The notes: generated by a model from the letters alone, not told the origin. DNA of 64,000 bases from Mesorhizobium sp. M2A.F.Ca.ET.046.03.2.1 (GCF_003952425.1 NZ_CP034449.1:7056001-7120000); one strand, 5' to 3'. Counted from the stretch's first letter, positions 8,885-17,335 are shown. Translations and numbers: made by a program.

Positions 8885-8901
8885 TGGGAAAAGGTTTTCT
8901 C
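8885..8901. promoter_or_regulatory. Predicted LacI-family operator, distal copy
   Basis: Exact second copy of the 17-base operator string, with its centre 69 bases from the proximal copy. Two such sites in one upstream region suggest cooperative or looped repression. Confidence 0.7.
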
Positions 8902-9104
8902 AGGGGGGAAGAGTAGGGGAAGGCGGGGAGGTTGGCAAGGGGGTGAAACTGGCCTCTGCGGTCTTTGGAGAGCCAGCGAACACTGATGCCAAGCCGACCA
9001 ATCGGCAAAGGACCCCCAGAAAGACGCTGGCTCCGCTGCCACTTATAAGATAGATGGCTATAAATATTGGGGGAGCTTCTTTGAGATGAACAAAGCAAAA
9101 CGTT

Positions 9105-9479
9105 AAAGTCGGCAGGGCTAAGCGGGCGGACGGCGGATTGGGCACGGCCGGATATTCTGCCCTCGTCATTGAGCAGGCCACGTTCAACCAGGCCATCGGC
9201 CGCACTGAATGGAACAGGATTGACGAATTCGAGGTAGGTTCCGGGTTCAATCAGAGCGAGGTACATGTCAGGCGCCGCGGGATCGGGAATGACCTGCTGG
9301 ACCATTGCCATCGCGAAGTACCCGCGTGTCTCGGTTACCTTGCTGGGCTCGTAGTAGGTGATCCAATCGCCGACGCAGGCCTCGATACGGCTCAGATACT
9401 GACCAGGGAATTGATACTGCTCAGCGGGGCTGTCGTCGTAGATCGAATCTGTGCGGTGAATGAAAACCCCAAATGCCAT
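9105..9479 (-). pseudogene. Truncated HNH-type endonuclease-like gene (N-terminal remnant)
   Basis: From an ATG at 9479 the frame encodes MAFGVFIHRTDSIYDDSPAE, then ACVGDWITYYEP, RGYFAMAMVQQVIPDP and NDEGRISGRAQSAVRPLSPADF. This matches, from memory of the family, the conserved N-terminal half of rhizobial putative HNH restriction endonucleases. After about residue 125 the similarity stops. The frame runs on through non-coding sequence, the LacI operators and antisense to the LacI gene, and the HNH half is absent. I interpret it as a decayed remnant; a function for the fragment is not expected. Confidence 0.6.
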
Positions 9480-10142
9480 GGTTTTCTGCAAATACGTTGC
9501 TTGCAAATACGTCCGAGTCGATACAGCCCGATGTTCGGTGCGTAGTCTAGCTACGAGAAGCTTCCCAGGCGGCTGCCATACAGCGTTCTAAGATTCCCGA
9601 CAAAATGTTCGCTCATCTTCCGGGCCGCAGCCTGATGCCGTTCTCGAATCCGTTCCGGTCACGCATTCGTCGCCGAGCGCCTCGTCCCACCCGACGAAGC
9701 GGACACCTTGGGCAAAGGAAACCGGCGACGTTGCAGCCAGCATAATCGGCGACGCCGGTTATCTTCGCGGCATCGATGACGGTGCCGGTGCCGTCTCCGA
9801 TTTCCAGCACCGAGCAAGATCCTCGCAGCATCTTACGGCACGTTTTTTAGGCTGCCGCCAACGACCGCTTCAACGCCGCCACCGGCGACAGCCTGCTCGA
9901 ACGTGTGTGGCTTTCTCGCATCTCCTGAAAAAATTACCCGCGCCTTCGAATTGACAAGATTGACAACCTGCCGGGTTCGACGGCAAGGCTACTGGCGCTT
10001 AGGTGGCAGATAGGCCCTTCTGGGGGCATTATCCGACTGAGCATGGAAGCAGACCGAGAGGTTTGTAGTGGGCGCATCGCATAAAATCCTGCGGTCAAGC
10101 CCCTCCAGCTCTGCAGTTTTTGGCAACGAAAGGGTCCATCCT
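9480..10142. other. Gene-poor 660-base gap
   Basis: No convincing gene. A 72-residue leftward frame at 9613-9831 (MLRGSCSVLEIGDGTGTVID...) has no recognisable family and no clear ribosome binding site, so I do not call it. A short direct repeat, TGCAAATACGT at 9487-9497 and 9502-9512, lies just upstream of the truncated HNH gene. Together with that remnant, the gap looks like a degraded accessory insertion. The right end must contain the porin promoter, but no clear -35/-10 pair stands out. Confidence 0.5.
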
Positions 10143-10796
10143 GTGAAACAGCTTCTTCTTGCAACCGTTCTCGTCCTCGCCAGCGGCACCGCCTACGCGG
10201 CCGACGCTTTGCAGGAGGCACCGGTTGCTGCTTCCTATAACTGGACCGGCGCATATATCGGCGTGAACGCCGGCGGCGGTTTCGGCACGTTTAGTCTTGA
10301 TCCTTCCGACGGCGGACCTGGTGGCTTCGACCTCAGCGCGAGTGGCTTCCTGGGCGGCATTCAGGCCGGTTACAACTGGCAGGTTGGCCAATTCGTCTAC
10401 GGCGTGGAAGCCGACTTCCAGGGTTCCGACGTCAAAGGCGAGCTATCGCTCGGCGGCCCCTCTCTGGAAACAAAGGTTGATTGGTTCGGCACGGTGCGTG
10501 CTCGCATTGGCTATACGCCCGTCGATCGCTTCCTCGTCTATGGCACTGGCGGCTTGGCCTACGGTCATGAAAAGCTCGACATATCCGGGCTCGGCGGGCC
10601 TAGCTTTTCCAAGACTAGGGTCGGCTGGACCGTTGGTGCAGGCGCCGAATACGCCTTCACCGACAAATGGTCGCTCAAGTCCGAGTATCTTTACACGGAC
10701 CTGGGTAAAGAGACGTTCGATACGGGCGGGCCAGTGGGTGCCGACGTCAAAGTCCCCTTCCACACCGTTCGCGTTGGTCTGAATTACAAATTCTGA
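10143..10796 (+). CDS. Outer membrane beta-barrel porin, Omp25/Omp31 family
   Basis: A 217-residue protein starting at GTG 10143, with GAAAGGG eight bases upstream. The signal peptide VKQLLLATVLVLASGTAYAA is followed by ADALQEAPVAASYNWTGAYIGVNAGGGFG, the standard opening of the Omp25/Omp31 family. Alternating strands follow (GGIQAGYNWQVGQFVYGVEADFQ, KVDWFGTVRARIGYTP, WTVGAGAEYAFTDKWSLKSEYLY). The C-terminus is VRVGLNYKF, with the terminal Phe expected for BAM-dependent barrel insertion. It acts in the outer membrane as a structural or general porin. It stands alone, followed by a strong terminator. Confidence 0.92.
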   Translation: MKQLLLATVLVLASGTAYAADALQEAPVAASYNWTGAYIGVNAGGGFGTFSLDPSDGGPGGFDLSASGFLGGIQAGYNWQVGQFVYGVEADFQGSDVKGELSLGGPSLETKVDWFGTVRARIGYTPVDRFLVYGTGGLAYGHEKLDISGLGGPSFSKTRVGWTVGAGAEYAFTDKWSLKSEYLYTDLGKETFDTGGPVGADVKVPFHTVRVGLNYKF

Positions 10797-10814
10797 TCTA
10801 TTAGCGGACAGGAC

Positions 10815-10880
10815 AAAAAGCCGCGACATGGTGAACTGACCCCTCGAATGCGGTTAGTTCACCAGTCGCGGCTTTTCTTT
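10815..10880 (+). terminator. Very long intrinsic terminator of the porin gene
   Basis: The arms 10816-10842 (AAAAGCCGCGAC... ) and about 10852-10876 (...GTCGCGGCTTTT) form a roughly 25-base stem with only two interruptions. The loop is about ten bases and is followed by TTTTCTTT. This is far longer than a typical intrinsic terminator and would work in both directions because of the leading A-run. Confidence 0.85.
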
Positions 10881-10981
10881 GTTCAGCAATGGCTCGGGGG
10901 TGAGCGCGGCGATCGAGCACGATGAGCTACCAACAACGGAGGTTGGCTACGGGCAGCGTGAATCGGGCGGAGCTGATTCGC

Positions 10982-11836
10982 TCAGATAGCCTTCTCGCCC
11001 TGTCTGCCGCCATGCGCCTCCAAGGCCTTCTCGACGGCGCGCTTCAATTCGTCCTTGATCTCCGCCGTCTCGGCCATCAGCGCCTCGATCTTCAGGAAAT
11101 CGAGCACGCGGTACTTCGAGACTTTCGGGCGGATCAGGATGTCGGGCCTCGACTGCTGCAGCTTGTTGGCGATGATCGACTGCATCATCAATTGCGAGGC
11201 GCCGTACATCAGGTCCACCGTGGTCGGGTGCTTGCGCTCGGCATCGCTCGGCGCGCCGACCACGTCGATCGCGATGATGATGTCGGCATCCTTTTCGAGG
11301 AGATCGAAGGGGACGGGATTGTAGATGCCGCCGTCGATCAGCAGGCAGCCATTGCGAACCACCGGACGGAACACCGCCGGGATGGCAGCCGAAGCGGCGA
11401 GCGCGGAATGCAATTCACCCTCGGCGAGCACCGCCAGCTTGTGACCGAAATAATCGGTCGCCGTCACCTTGAGCGGGATCTTCAGCGCGTCGAAGGTCCG
11501 CGGGATCGGCTCAGGCAGGAAGGCCTTCAAGATGCGCTCGATGTTGAACTGGCCGACGCGGATGCCGCCCTGCATGGCCTCCGCGATCGTGCCCGGCCGC
11601 GAGCGCCACATGCGCGCCGCCACTTCGGCGCGGCTGCCGAGGATCGATCGGGCATAGCCGTGGATATCGGCGCCCGTCATGCCCGACGCCATGCCGGCTC
11701 CCATGATGGAGCCGATCGACGAGCCGGCGATCGCCACCGGCTTGATGCCAAGCTCGTCGAGGGCCTCGATGATGTGGATATGCGCGAGACCGCGCGCGCC
11801 GCCGCCGCCGAAAGCCACCCCGAAGGTCGGGCTCAT
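10982..11836 (-). CDS. Patatin-like phospholipase family protein (RssA type)
   Basis: A 284-residue patatin-domain protein. It has the oxyanion-hole motif GGGGARG (residues 10-16), the nucleophile elbow GSSIG (Ser40 catalytic), and the catalytic Asp in DGG (168-170). These form the Ser-Asp dyad of patatin lipases. There is no signal peptide, so a cytoplasmic acyl hydrolase is expected. Its ATG overlaps the stop of the upstream M16-type gene by four bases (ATGA at 11836-11833). It is therefore translated as the third member of a peptidase-peptidase-patatin operon. Confidence 0.92.
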   Translation of the reverse strand: MSPTFGVAFGGGGARGLAHIHIIEALDELGIKPVAIAGSSIGSIMGAGMASGMTGADIHGYARSILGSRAEVAARMWRSRPGTIAEAMQGGIRVGQFNIERILKAFLPEPIPRTFDALKIPLKVTATDYFGHKLAVLAEGELHSALAASAAIPAVFRPVVRNGCLLIDGGIYNPVPFDLLEKDADIIIAIDVVGAPSDAERKHPTTVDLMYGASQLMMQSIIANKLQQSRPDILIRPKVSKYRVLDFLKIEALMAETAEIKDELKRAVEKALEAHGGRQGEKAI

Positions 11837-13167
11837 CCCTTGCCGCCTCCCGCCACCTGCACCAGCGGCGGGCCGATGACCATCACGGCGGGATCGGCCG
11901 ACAGAAGCTTCTTCGCCGCCGCCTTGACTTCGGCCAGCGTCACCGCGTTGATGAGCGCGGCGCGGCGCTTCATATAGTCGATGCCGAGATTGTCGACCTG
12001 CAGCTCGACCAGCGTCGCGGCGATGGAGGCGGAGGAATCCAGATTGTTGATGGCGTAAGCGCCGATCATGTATTTCTTGATCGCCGCGAGCTCTTCCTCG
12101 GTGGGACCGTTCTCGGCCATATCCTTCACCACCTGGCGCACGATCGAAAGCGTTTCGGCGGCGCGGTCGGAGCGCGTCGCTGTCGTCACCAGCAGCGCGT
12201 GGGAGTGCTCGTTGTCGACCAGATCGGAACTGACGCCATAGGCAAGGCCGCGCTTCTCGCGCACCTCCGAAAAGAGCCGGGAGGTGAAGGTCGAGCCGCC
12301 CAGGATCTCGTTCATCAGGACGGTGGCAAAGAAATTGGGATCGCTGCGTTTCACGCCCGGCCAGGCGAGCTGCAGCGAGGTCTGCGGCAAGTCGTAGTTC
12401 ACCGCCAGTTGCTGCCCCAGCTTTGGCGTGACATCCGACACCGGAGCCAGCGTCTGCCTTTCAGGCAGATCGCCGAAGACGTCGTCCAGTTTCTTGCCCA
12501 GTGTCGCGGCGTCGATATCGCCGACCACCGCCACATGCAGGCCGCCGCGGGCGAAATTGGCTTTGTGGAAGGCCCTGATGTCATCCGCGGTGATGCTAGT
12601 CAGGCTGCCCTTCGTCCCCTGGTCGGAACGCGAATAGGGATGCTCGCCGTAAATGGCGCGCAGCCAGCGCTGCTGCGCCACCGTGTTCGGATCGCGCTCA
12701 TTAGCGAGGATGCCGGAAAGCACCTGGGCGCGGATACGGTCGATCGGCGCCTGGTCGAAACGCGGGCTGTTCACCGCCAGTTTCAGCAGGCCAAAAGCCT
12801 CGTCCTTCTGGTCGGACAGCATACGCATTGAGCCGTAGGTGCCATCGCGCGCGGCCTGGAAACTCATCTCGGCGCCGGCATCGTCGAGCTTCTGCTGGAA
12901 GGCGTCGCTGTCGAGGTCGCCTGCGCCTTCGTCGAACAGGCCGGTCATCAGGTTGACCAGGCCCTCCTTGCCGGCCGGATCCTGCGCGCTGCCGCCATCG
13001 AACACGAAGCGGATGGCGATCAGCGGGATCGAATGGTCCTCCACCAGCCAGGCGGTGATGCCCTTCTTCGACTTCACCTCCTGGATGTTCATCTCCGCGC
13101 GGGCGGCGAGCGCCGGCAGGAGCAGGAAGAACAGGGCAAAGCAAAGCGTGGCGACGGCTCGATACAT
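11833..13167 (-). CDS. M16 family peptidase-like subunit lacking the HxxEH site
   Basis: A 444-residue M16 protein with a signal peptide (FALFFLLLPALAARAE), so periplasmic. In the position of the zinc motif it reads GLVNLMTGLFDEG, without HxxEH. It is therefore the non-catalytic partner type seen in two-gene M16B pairs. The conserved R/Y region GKRGLAYGVSS-type (EKRGLAYG) is retained. The catalytic partner is the upstream gene at 13389-14750. I place the start at ATG 13167; an open extension upstream is encoded by the repeat element. The GGAGAAGGA ribosome binding site overlaps the edge of that repeat. Confidence 0.9.
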   Translation of the reverse strand: MYRAVATLCFALFFLLLPALAARAEMNIQEVKSKKGITAWLVEDHSIPLIAIRFVFDGGSAQDPAGKEGLVNLMTGLFDEGAGDLDSDAFQQKLDDAGAEMSFQAARDGTYGSMRMLSDQKDEAFGLLKLAVNSPRFDQAPIDRIRAQVLSGILANERDPNTVAQQRWLRAIYGEHPYSRSDQGTKGSLTSITADDIRAFHKANFARGGLHVAVVGDIDAATLGKKLDDVFGDLPERQTLAPVSDVTPKLGQQLAVNYDLPQTSLQLAWPGVKRSDPNFFATVLMNEILGGSTFTSRLFSEVREKRGLAYGVSSDLVDNEHSHALLVTTATRSDRAAETLSIVRQVVKDMAENGPTEEELAAIKKYMIGAYAINNLDSSASIAATLVELQVDNLGIDYMKRRAALINAVTLAEVKAAAKKLLSADPAVMVIGPPLVQVAGGGKG

Positions 13168-13171
13168 TTTT

Positions 13172-13354
13172 CCTTCTCCCCTTGTGGGAGAAGGTGGATC
13201 GGCGCGCAGCGCCGAGACGGTTGAGGGGTGGGCGACAGATCGCCATCCTTGCCAAGCTGGAACACCCCTCATCCGACCGAGCTTCGCTCGGCCACCACCC
13301 GGGGGCGAGCCACGGGTCTTGCCCCGTCCTTCGGACCCCACAAGGGGAGAAGGG
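13172..13354. repeat. Long palindromic intergenic repeat (RIME-like), copy 2
   Basis: The same outer unit as at 6097-6243: CCTTCTCCCCTTGTGGGAGAAGG at the left and AAGGGGAGAAGGG at the right. The middle carries GAGGGGTG and ACACCCCTCATCCG, plus a different central section with GAGCTTCGCTC and CCGTCCTTCGGAC. It lies between the two M16 genes of one operon and supplies part of the downstream gene's ribosome binding site. Confidence 0.85.
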
Positions 13355-13388
13355 AAGAACCGCCGGCGCACCGAAACCATGCTCATCA

Positions 13389-14750
13389 TCAATTCCCCGC
13401 CTGTTGCTGCGGCAAGAGATAGCCGGTGGTCGAATGCTCGAGCACCAGGTAGCGGGCGGCGACCGCCTTGACCTCATCGGCGGTGACCTTGCGGATGCGG
13501 TCCGGCCATTCCTGAACGTCCTTGACGTTGCCGCCGGTGGCAAGCGTGGAGCCATACATGTTGGCCATGTCGTCCTGCTTGTCGCGGGCAAAGATCATGG
13601 AGCGCACATAACGGGTCTTGGCCCGTTCCAGCTCATCGTCGCTCACGCCGTCCTTGACGATGCGGACGATCTCGGCATCGACCGCCGCCTCGACATCGGC
13701 AAGCTTGGCGTCGCCGCGCGGCGCGCCATAGACGGTGAAGTTGGTGTCGTCGAGCATCGTGCCTTGGAAATAGGCCGCCGCGTCGGAGGCGATCCCCTGC
13801 TTGACGACGAGCTCCTGGTACAGCCGGCTGCGGTTGCCGCCGCCGAGGATCTCGGCCAGCAGGTCCAGCGCCTCCGCCTCGCCGGGCTTGGCCGTATGAT
13901 AGGATGGCACCACCCATTGCGTCGAAAAGCTCGGCACCGAGACGCGCGCGTCGGTCAGCGTCACCGTGCGTCTGGTGTTCTGCTCCGGCTCGACCGGGCG
14001 GATGCGCGGCCGCAGATCCGGACCGCGCGCGACCTTGCCATAGGTGCGCTCGGCCATCGCCTTGACGGCATCCGGCTCGACGTCGCCCGCTACGATCAAC
14101 ACCGCGTTGTTGGGCCGGTAGTAGTTGTCGTAGAAGGCTTTCGCGTCCGGACGGTTCAGTTGCTCCATTTCCTGCATCCAGCCGATCACGGGAATGCGGT
14201 AGGGCTGGTTCTGCCAGAGCGTCGCATCGACCTCCTCGTCCAGAACCGCCTGCGGATTGCTGTCGATGCGCGAGCGGCGCTCCTCCAGGATCACGTCGCG
14301 CTCGGTCTTGATGACGTCGTCGGTCAGGATCAGGTTGCGCATGCGATCGGCCTCGAAGCCCATCATCTGTTCCAGCGCCGAGGGCGGCACCGTCTCGTGG
14401 AACGCGGTGTAGTCGTAGGAGGTGAAGGCGTTGTTGGAGCCGCCGATCTCGGACACGGCGCGGTCGAATTCGCCGGCGGCGTGGTTGGTCGTGGCCTTGA
14501 ACATCAGATGCTCGAAGAAATGCGCGATGCCGGATTTGCCAGCGGGCTCGTCGGCGCTGCCGATCTTGTACCAGACCATGTGGGTGACGATCGGCGCGCG
14601 ATGGTCCGGGATGACGACCACCTCCATGCCGTTGTCGAGGAGGAAATCCTTCACGTCACCATCGTCGGCCGCACGGGCCGGAGCCGACGCCACTATTGCC
14701 AGCGTGCCGACAAGGAGCGCCGTGCGCAGCGCAATCCGCGTAGGTGTCAT
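13389..14750 (-). CDS. M16 family zinc metallopeptidase, catalytic subunit
   Basis: A 453-residue periplasmic peptidase. The signal peptide ends in APARA. The inverted zinc motif is HFFEH (His77, Glu80 as base, His81), with a downstream Glu in ILEERRSR (about 156-157) as third ligand. It retains the [18 protein letters not shown] region ([15 protein letters not shown]) and the C-terminal-half motif [16 protein letters not shown] at 14750 is chosen because GGAG is seven bases upstream; an earlier in-frame Met at 14804 is less likely. It probably forms a heterodimer with the inactive M16 subunit downstream to degrade exported peptides. Confidence 0.92.
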   Translation of the reverse strand: MTPTRIALRTALLVGTLAIVASAPARAADDGDVKDFLLDNGMEVVVIPDHRAPIVTHMVWYKIGSADEPAGKSGIAHFFEHLMFKATTNHAAGEFDRAVSEIGGSNNAFTSYDYTAFHETVPPSALEQMMGFEADRMRNLILTDDVIKTERDVILEERRSRIDSNPQAVLDEEVDATLWQNQPYRIPVIGWMQEMEQLNRPDAKAFYDNYYRPNNAVLIVAGDVEPDAVKAMAERTYGKVARGPDLRPRIRPVEPEQNTRRTVTLTDARVSVPSFSTQWVVPSYHTAKPGEAEALDLLAEILGGGNRSRLYQELVVKQGIASDAAAYFQGTMLDDTNFTVYGAPRGDAKLADVEAAVDAEIVRIVKDGVSDDELERAKTRYVRSMIFARDKQDDMANMYGSTLATGGNVKDVQEWPDRIRKVTADEVKAVAARYLVLEHSTTGYLLPQQQAGN

Positions 14751-14844
14751 CAAGTTCTCCGGTCCCGGTTGCGCGACGATAGGCAAGGTTCGCTGGCGAG
14801 GCAAAGTGATTTGTTCGGCATTTTCGAGGCGCGGCTAGCACAAG

Positions 14845-15399
14845 CTAGCCGGCCTCGATGAAGCGGATAACCGTTTCGCCGTAATTGCGCTCGTCCATCA
14901 CCGAAAAACCGGCGCCAGGATCGAAGGCCGCCGATGCCGCCTCCTCGACGACGCAGAGCGCGCCGGGCAGAAGCCAGCCGCCGTCCTTGGCCGAGCGCAG
15001 CGCGCGTTCGCCGAGACCTTTGCCATAGGGCGGATCGGCGAAGATCAGGCCAAAGGGCGAGATCGTGCCGGCTTCGCCTAGATGCGTGGCGTCGCGGCGG
15101 AAGATTTTTGTGCGGCCGGTGAGCCCGTAGGCTTCGACATTCTCGCGGATCAGGCCGCGCCCCTCGGTAGATTCCTCGATGAAGACGCAGTAACCGGCGC
15201 CGCGCGACAAAGCCTCCAGCCCGAGCGCGCCCGTGCCGGCGAAGAGGTCGAGCACGCGGCCGCCCTCGAGCTTGTCGGCGTAGCGATGCGCCAGGACGTT
15301 GAACACCGCCTCGCGGGTGCGGTCGGTGGTGGGGCGAATGGCATTGCTTTTCGGCGTCGCCAGCGGACGCCCGCGGAACTCACCGCCGACGATCCGCAT
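14845..15399 (-). CDS. rsmD: 16S rRNA (guanine(966)-N(2))-methyltransferase RsmD
   Basis: A 184-residue SAM-dependent methyltransferase modifying G966 of 16S rRNA in the 30S subunit. It opens with MRIVGGEFRGRPL and has TTDRTREAVFNVL, typical of RsmD. The SAM-binding motif I is VLDLFAGTGALGLEALSRGA, and the catalytic N6/N2-type motif is DPPYGKG. Its start lies 20 bases inside the end of the pseudouridine synthase gene upstream, so two RNA-modification enzymes are translated from one message. Confidence 0.95.
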   Translation of the reverse strand: MRIVGGEFRGRPLATPKSNAIRPTTDRTREAVFNVLAHRYADKLEGGRVLDLFAGTGALGLEALSRGAGYCVFIEESTEGRGLIRENVEAYGLTGRTKIFRRDATHLGEAGTISPFGLIFADPPYGKGLGERALRSAKDGGWLLPGALCVVEEAASAAFDPGAGFSVMDERNYGETVIRFIEAG

Positions 15400-17335
15400 C
15401 GCCGCCCCTCTTCGGACCACGCGGCCTGTTGCCGCCATCGCCTTCGGGGCGCTCGCCACGGGGCTTGCCGAACGGTTTCGCGCCCGGCTTGCCCTTGCCG
15501 CCCGGTTTGAACGGCGCCTTGCGTGCCTTCGCCTCGGCGGCCCTGGCGGCGTCGGCTTCCGCCCTGCCCTTGCCGATCGGCCGGGCGCCCGGCGCCATCC
15601 AGACATTGGCCTTGCGCTGGCCCGGCGGCTCGATCGGCCGCTGCTCGCGCTGGGATTTCTTGCCACGGGGCTTGTCGCCAAAGCCGCCACGCGGCTTGTC
15701 GCCGAAGCCGCCGCGATCGGACTTCGCACCGCGCTCCCCAAATGCCCTGTCCGGTTTGGTCGAGAGCTTGCTCAGCGCCTCATCGCGGCTGTCCTCGCGG
15801 CGCTTGCGCGCCTTGATCAGTCCGCCCTCGCCGATCGGCCGACGGTCGCCGTCGCGCGTGAATTTCGGCCGGTCGGCTTCTTCGCGGCGCGGACCGCCGC
15901 CGCGCACCGGCTTGTTGGAAAACGGTTTTTGGATCTCGGCGTCGAAATTGGCGCCGGCTTCCTCGATCAGCCGCTCGCCGAGTTGCTCGCGCAGCACCCG
16001 GCCCTTGATCTCCAGCACATGGCCCTCGGGCAGATCTTCCAGCTGGAAGGGGCCATAGGAGATGCGGATCAGCCGCGTCACATCGAGGCCAAGCGCGCCG
16101 AGGATGTTCTTCACCTCGCGGTTCTTGCCTTCGCGCAGGCCGAGCGTCAGCCATGCGTTGGTGCCCTGCTCGCGGTCAAGCGAGGCCTCGATCGAACCGT
16201 AGAAGACGCCGTCGACGGCGATGCCCTCACGCAAGCCGGCGAGCGCGCTTTCCTCGACCTTGCCGTGGACGCGCGCGCGGTAGCGCCGCAGCCAGCCGGT
16301 GGCCGGCAGTTCGAGCACGCGCGACAGGCCGCCGTCATTGGTGAGCAGCAGCAGGCCTTCGGTGTTGATGTCGAGGCGGCCGATCGTCATCAGCCGCGGC
16401 AGGTCGGACGGCAGCACGTCGAAGACGGTCTTGCGGCCTTCCGGATCGCGGTTGGTGGTAACGACGCCCGCCGGCTTGTGGAACAGGAACAGGCGCGTGC
16501 GCTCGATCGGTGGTATCTCGGTGCCGTCGAGATGAATGACGTCGGTGGCGCTGACGTTAAAGGCCGGCGAGTCCAACACCTTGCCGTTGACCTTGACGCG
16601 GCCGGCCGCGATCAATTCCTCGGCGTCGCGGCGTGAGGCGATGCCGGCACGCGCCAGCCGCTTGGCGATGCGCTCGCCGGCCTCCGGCGCGGCTTCCGAG
16701 GGACGCGGGCGCGGCTTGAAGCCGCCCTCGGGCTTTCCCGCGCCGCGCGGGCGATCGCTGAAGTCACGCTTCGGCCGGTCGGCAAAGTCGCGTGCAGGGC
16801 GCTCGCCGAAGTCGCGCTTGGGACTGTCGAAACGGCGTTCGCCACGCTCGCCTTCAGCGGCCACCGGCCGGTCACCGCGTGGCACAAAGGGCTTGCGGCC
16901 TTCGCGCTTCTCGAAGGGCTTGCCGTCGCGCGGCGGGCCTTTGCGGAACGGCCGGTCGCCGCGCTCCGCGCCCTCGCCCATTTCACGCGGCTTGTAGCTG
17001 CGCTTGAAATCGCGGGCCGGGCGCTCGCCTTCGGCGCTCATCGGCCGGTCACCGCGTGGCGCAAAGGACTTGCGGCCTTCGCGCTTCTCGAAGGGCTTAC
17101 CGTCACGCGGCGGACCTTTGCGGAACGACCGGTCGCCACGCTCCGCGCCTGCTTCGCGCGGCCCCGTTTCACGCGGCTCATAGCGCTTGAAGTTGCGCTC
17201 GCCTTCGGCAGCCATCGGCCGCTCCCGTTTTGGGAACGGCTTCTTGGCGCCGTGGGCCGGCTTGCCGCCGCGCGGACCTGCCGGTTTCGAGCCGCCCTTG
17301 CGCGACCCGCGTGGAGATTTCTTATCGTCGTCCAT
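15380..17335 (-). CDS. rluB: RluB/RsuA-family pseudouridine synthase with long basic repeat extensions
   Basis: A 651-residue protein, more than twice the usual length of about 250-300. The central part has an S4 RNA-binding domain (about 221-265, ERIAKRLARAGIASRRDAEELI) and the catalytic domain with GRLDINTEGLLLLTNDG (319-335; Asp322 catalytic). Residues 1-220 are a disordered Arg/Gly/Lys-rich tail containing two copies of a 59-residue unit (GERGD...FRKGPPRDGKPFEKREGRK). The last 200 or so residues are also basic and low-complexity. It is expected to make pseudouridine in 23S rRNA (RluB-like); exact site specificity cannot be read. It overlaps rsmD. Confidence 0.9.
   Translation of the reverse strand: MDDDKKSPRGSRKGGSKPAGPRGGKPAHGAKKPFPKRERPMAAEGERNFKRYEPRETGPREAGAERGDRSFRKGPPRDGKPFEKREGRKSFAPRGDRPMSAEGERPARDFKRSYKPREMGEGAERGDRPFRKGPPRDGKPFEKREGRKPFVPRGDRPVAAEGERGERRFDSPKRDFGERPARDFADRPKRDFSDRPRGAGKPEGGFKPRPRPSEAAPEAGERIAKRLARAGIASRRDAEELIAAGRVKVNGKVLDSPAFNVSATDVIHLDGTEIPPIERTRLFLFHKPAGVVTTNRDPEGRKTVFDVLPSDLPRLMTIGRLDINTEGLLLLTNDGGLSRVLELPATGWLRRYRARVHGKVEESALAGLREGIAVDGVFYGSIEASLDREQGTNAWLTLGLREGKNREVKNILGALGLDVTRLIRISYGPFQLEDLPEGHVLEIKGRVLREQLGERLIEEAGANFDAEIQKPFSNKPVRGGGPRREEADRPKFTRDGDRRPIGEGGLIKARKRREDSRDEALSKLSTKPDRAFGERGAKSDRGGFGDKPRGGFGDKPRGKKSQREQRPIEPPGQRKANVWMAPGARPIGKGRAEADAARAAEAKARKAPFKPGGKGKPGAKPFGKPRGERPEGDGGNRPRGPKRGGDADRRR
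16866..17219. repeat. 177-base in-frame tandem repeat inside the pseudouridine synthase gene
   Basis: Two adjacent units starting near 16866 and 17043 share long identical stretches such as GGCCGGTCACCGCGTGGC and TTCGCGCTTCTCGAAGGGCT. The period of 177 bases equals 59 codons, so the reading frame is kept. Copy number could vary between strains. Confidence 0.75.

Noticed and set aside
8085..9506. Long leftward frame joining the HNH-like N-terminus to sequence overlapping the LacI gene
   Set aside because: Only the first 125 or so residues resemble a family. The rest crosses the LacI operators and reads the LacI gene in another frame, so I call only the remnant.
9613..9831. Possible 72-residue leftward gene
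   Set aside because: No family resemblance, no convincing ribosome binding site, and it lies in a degraded region.
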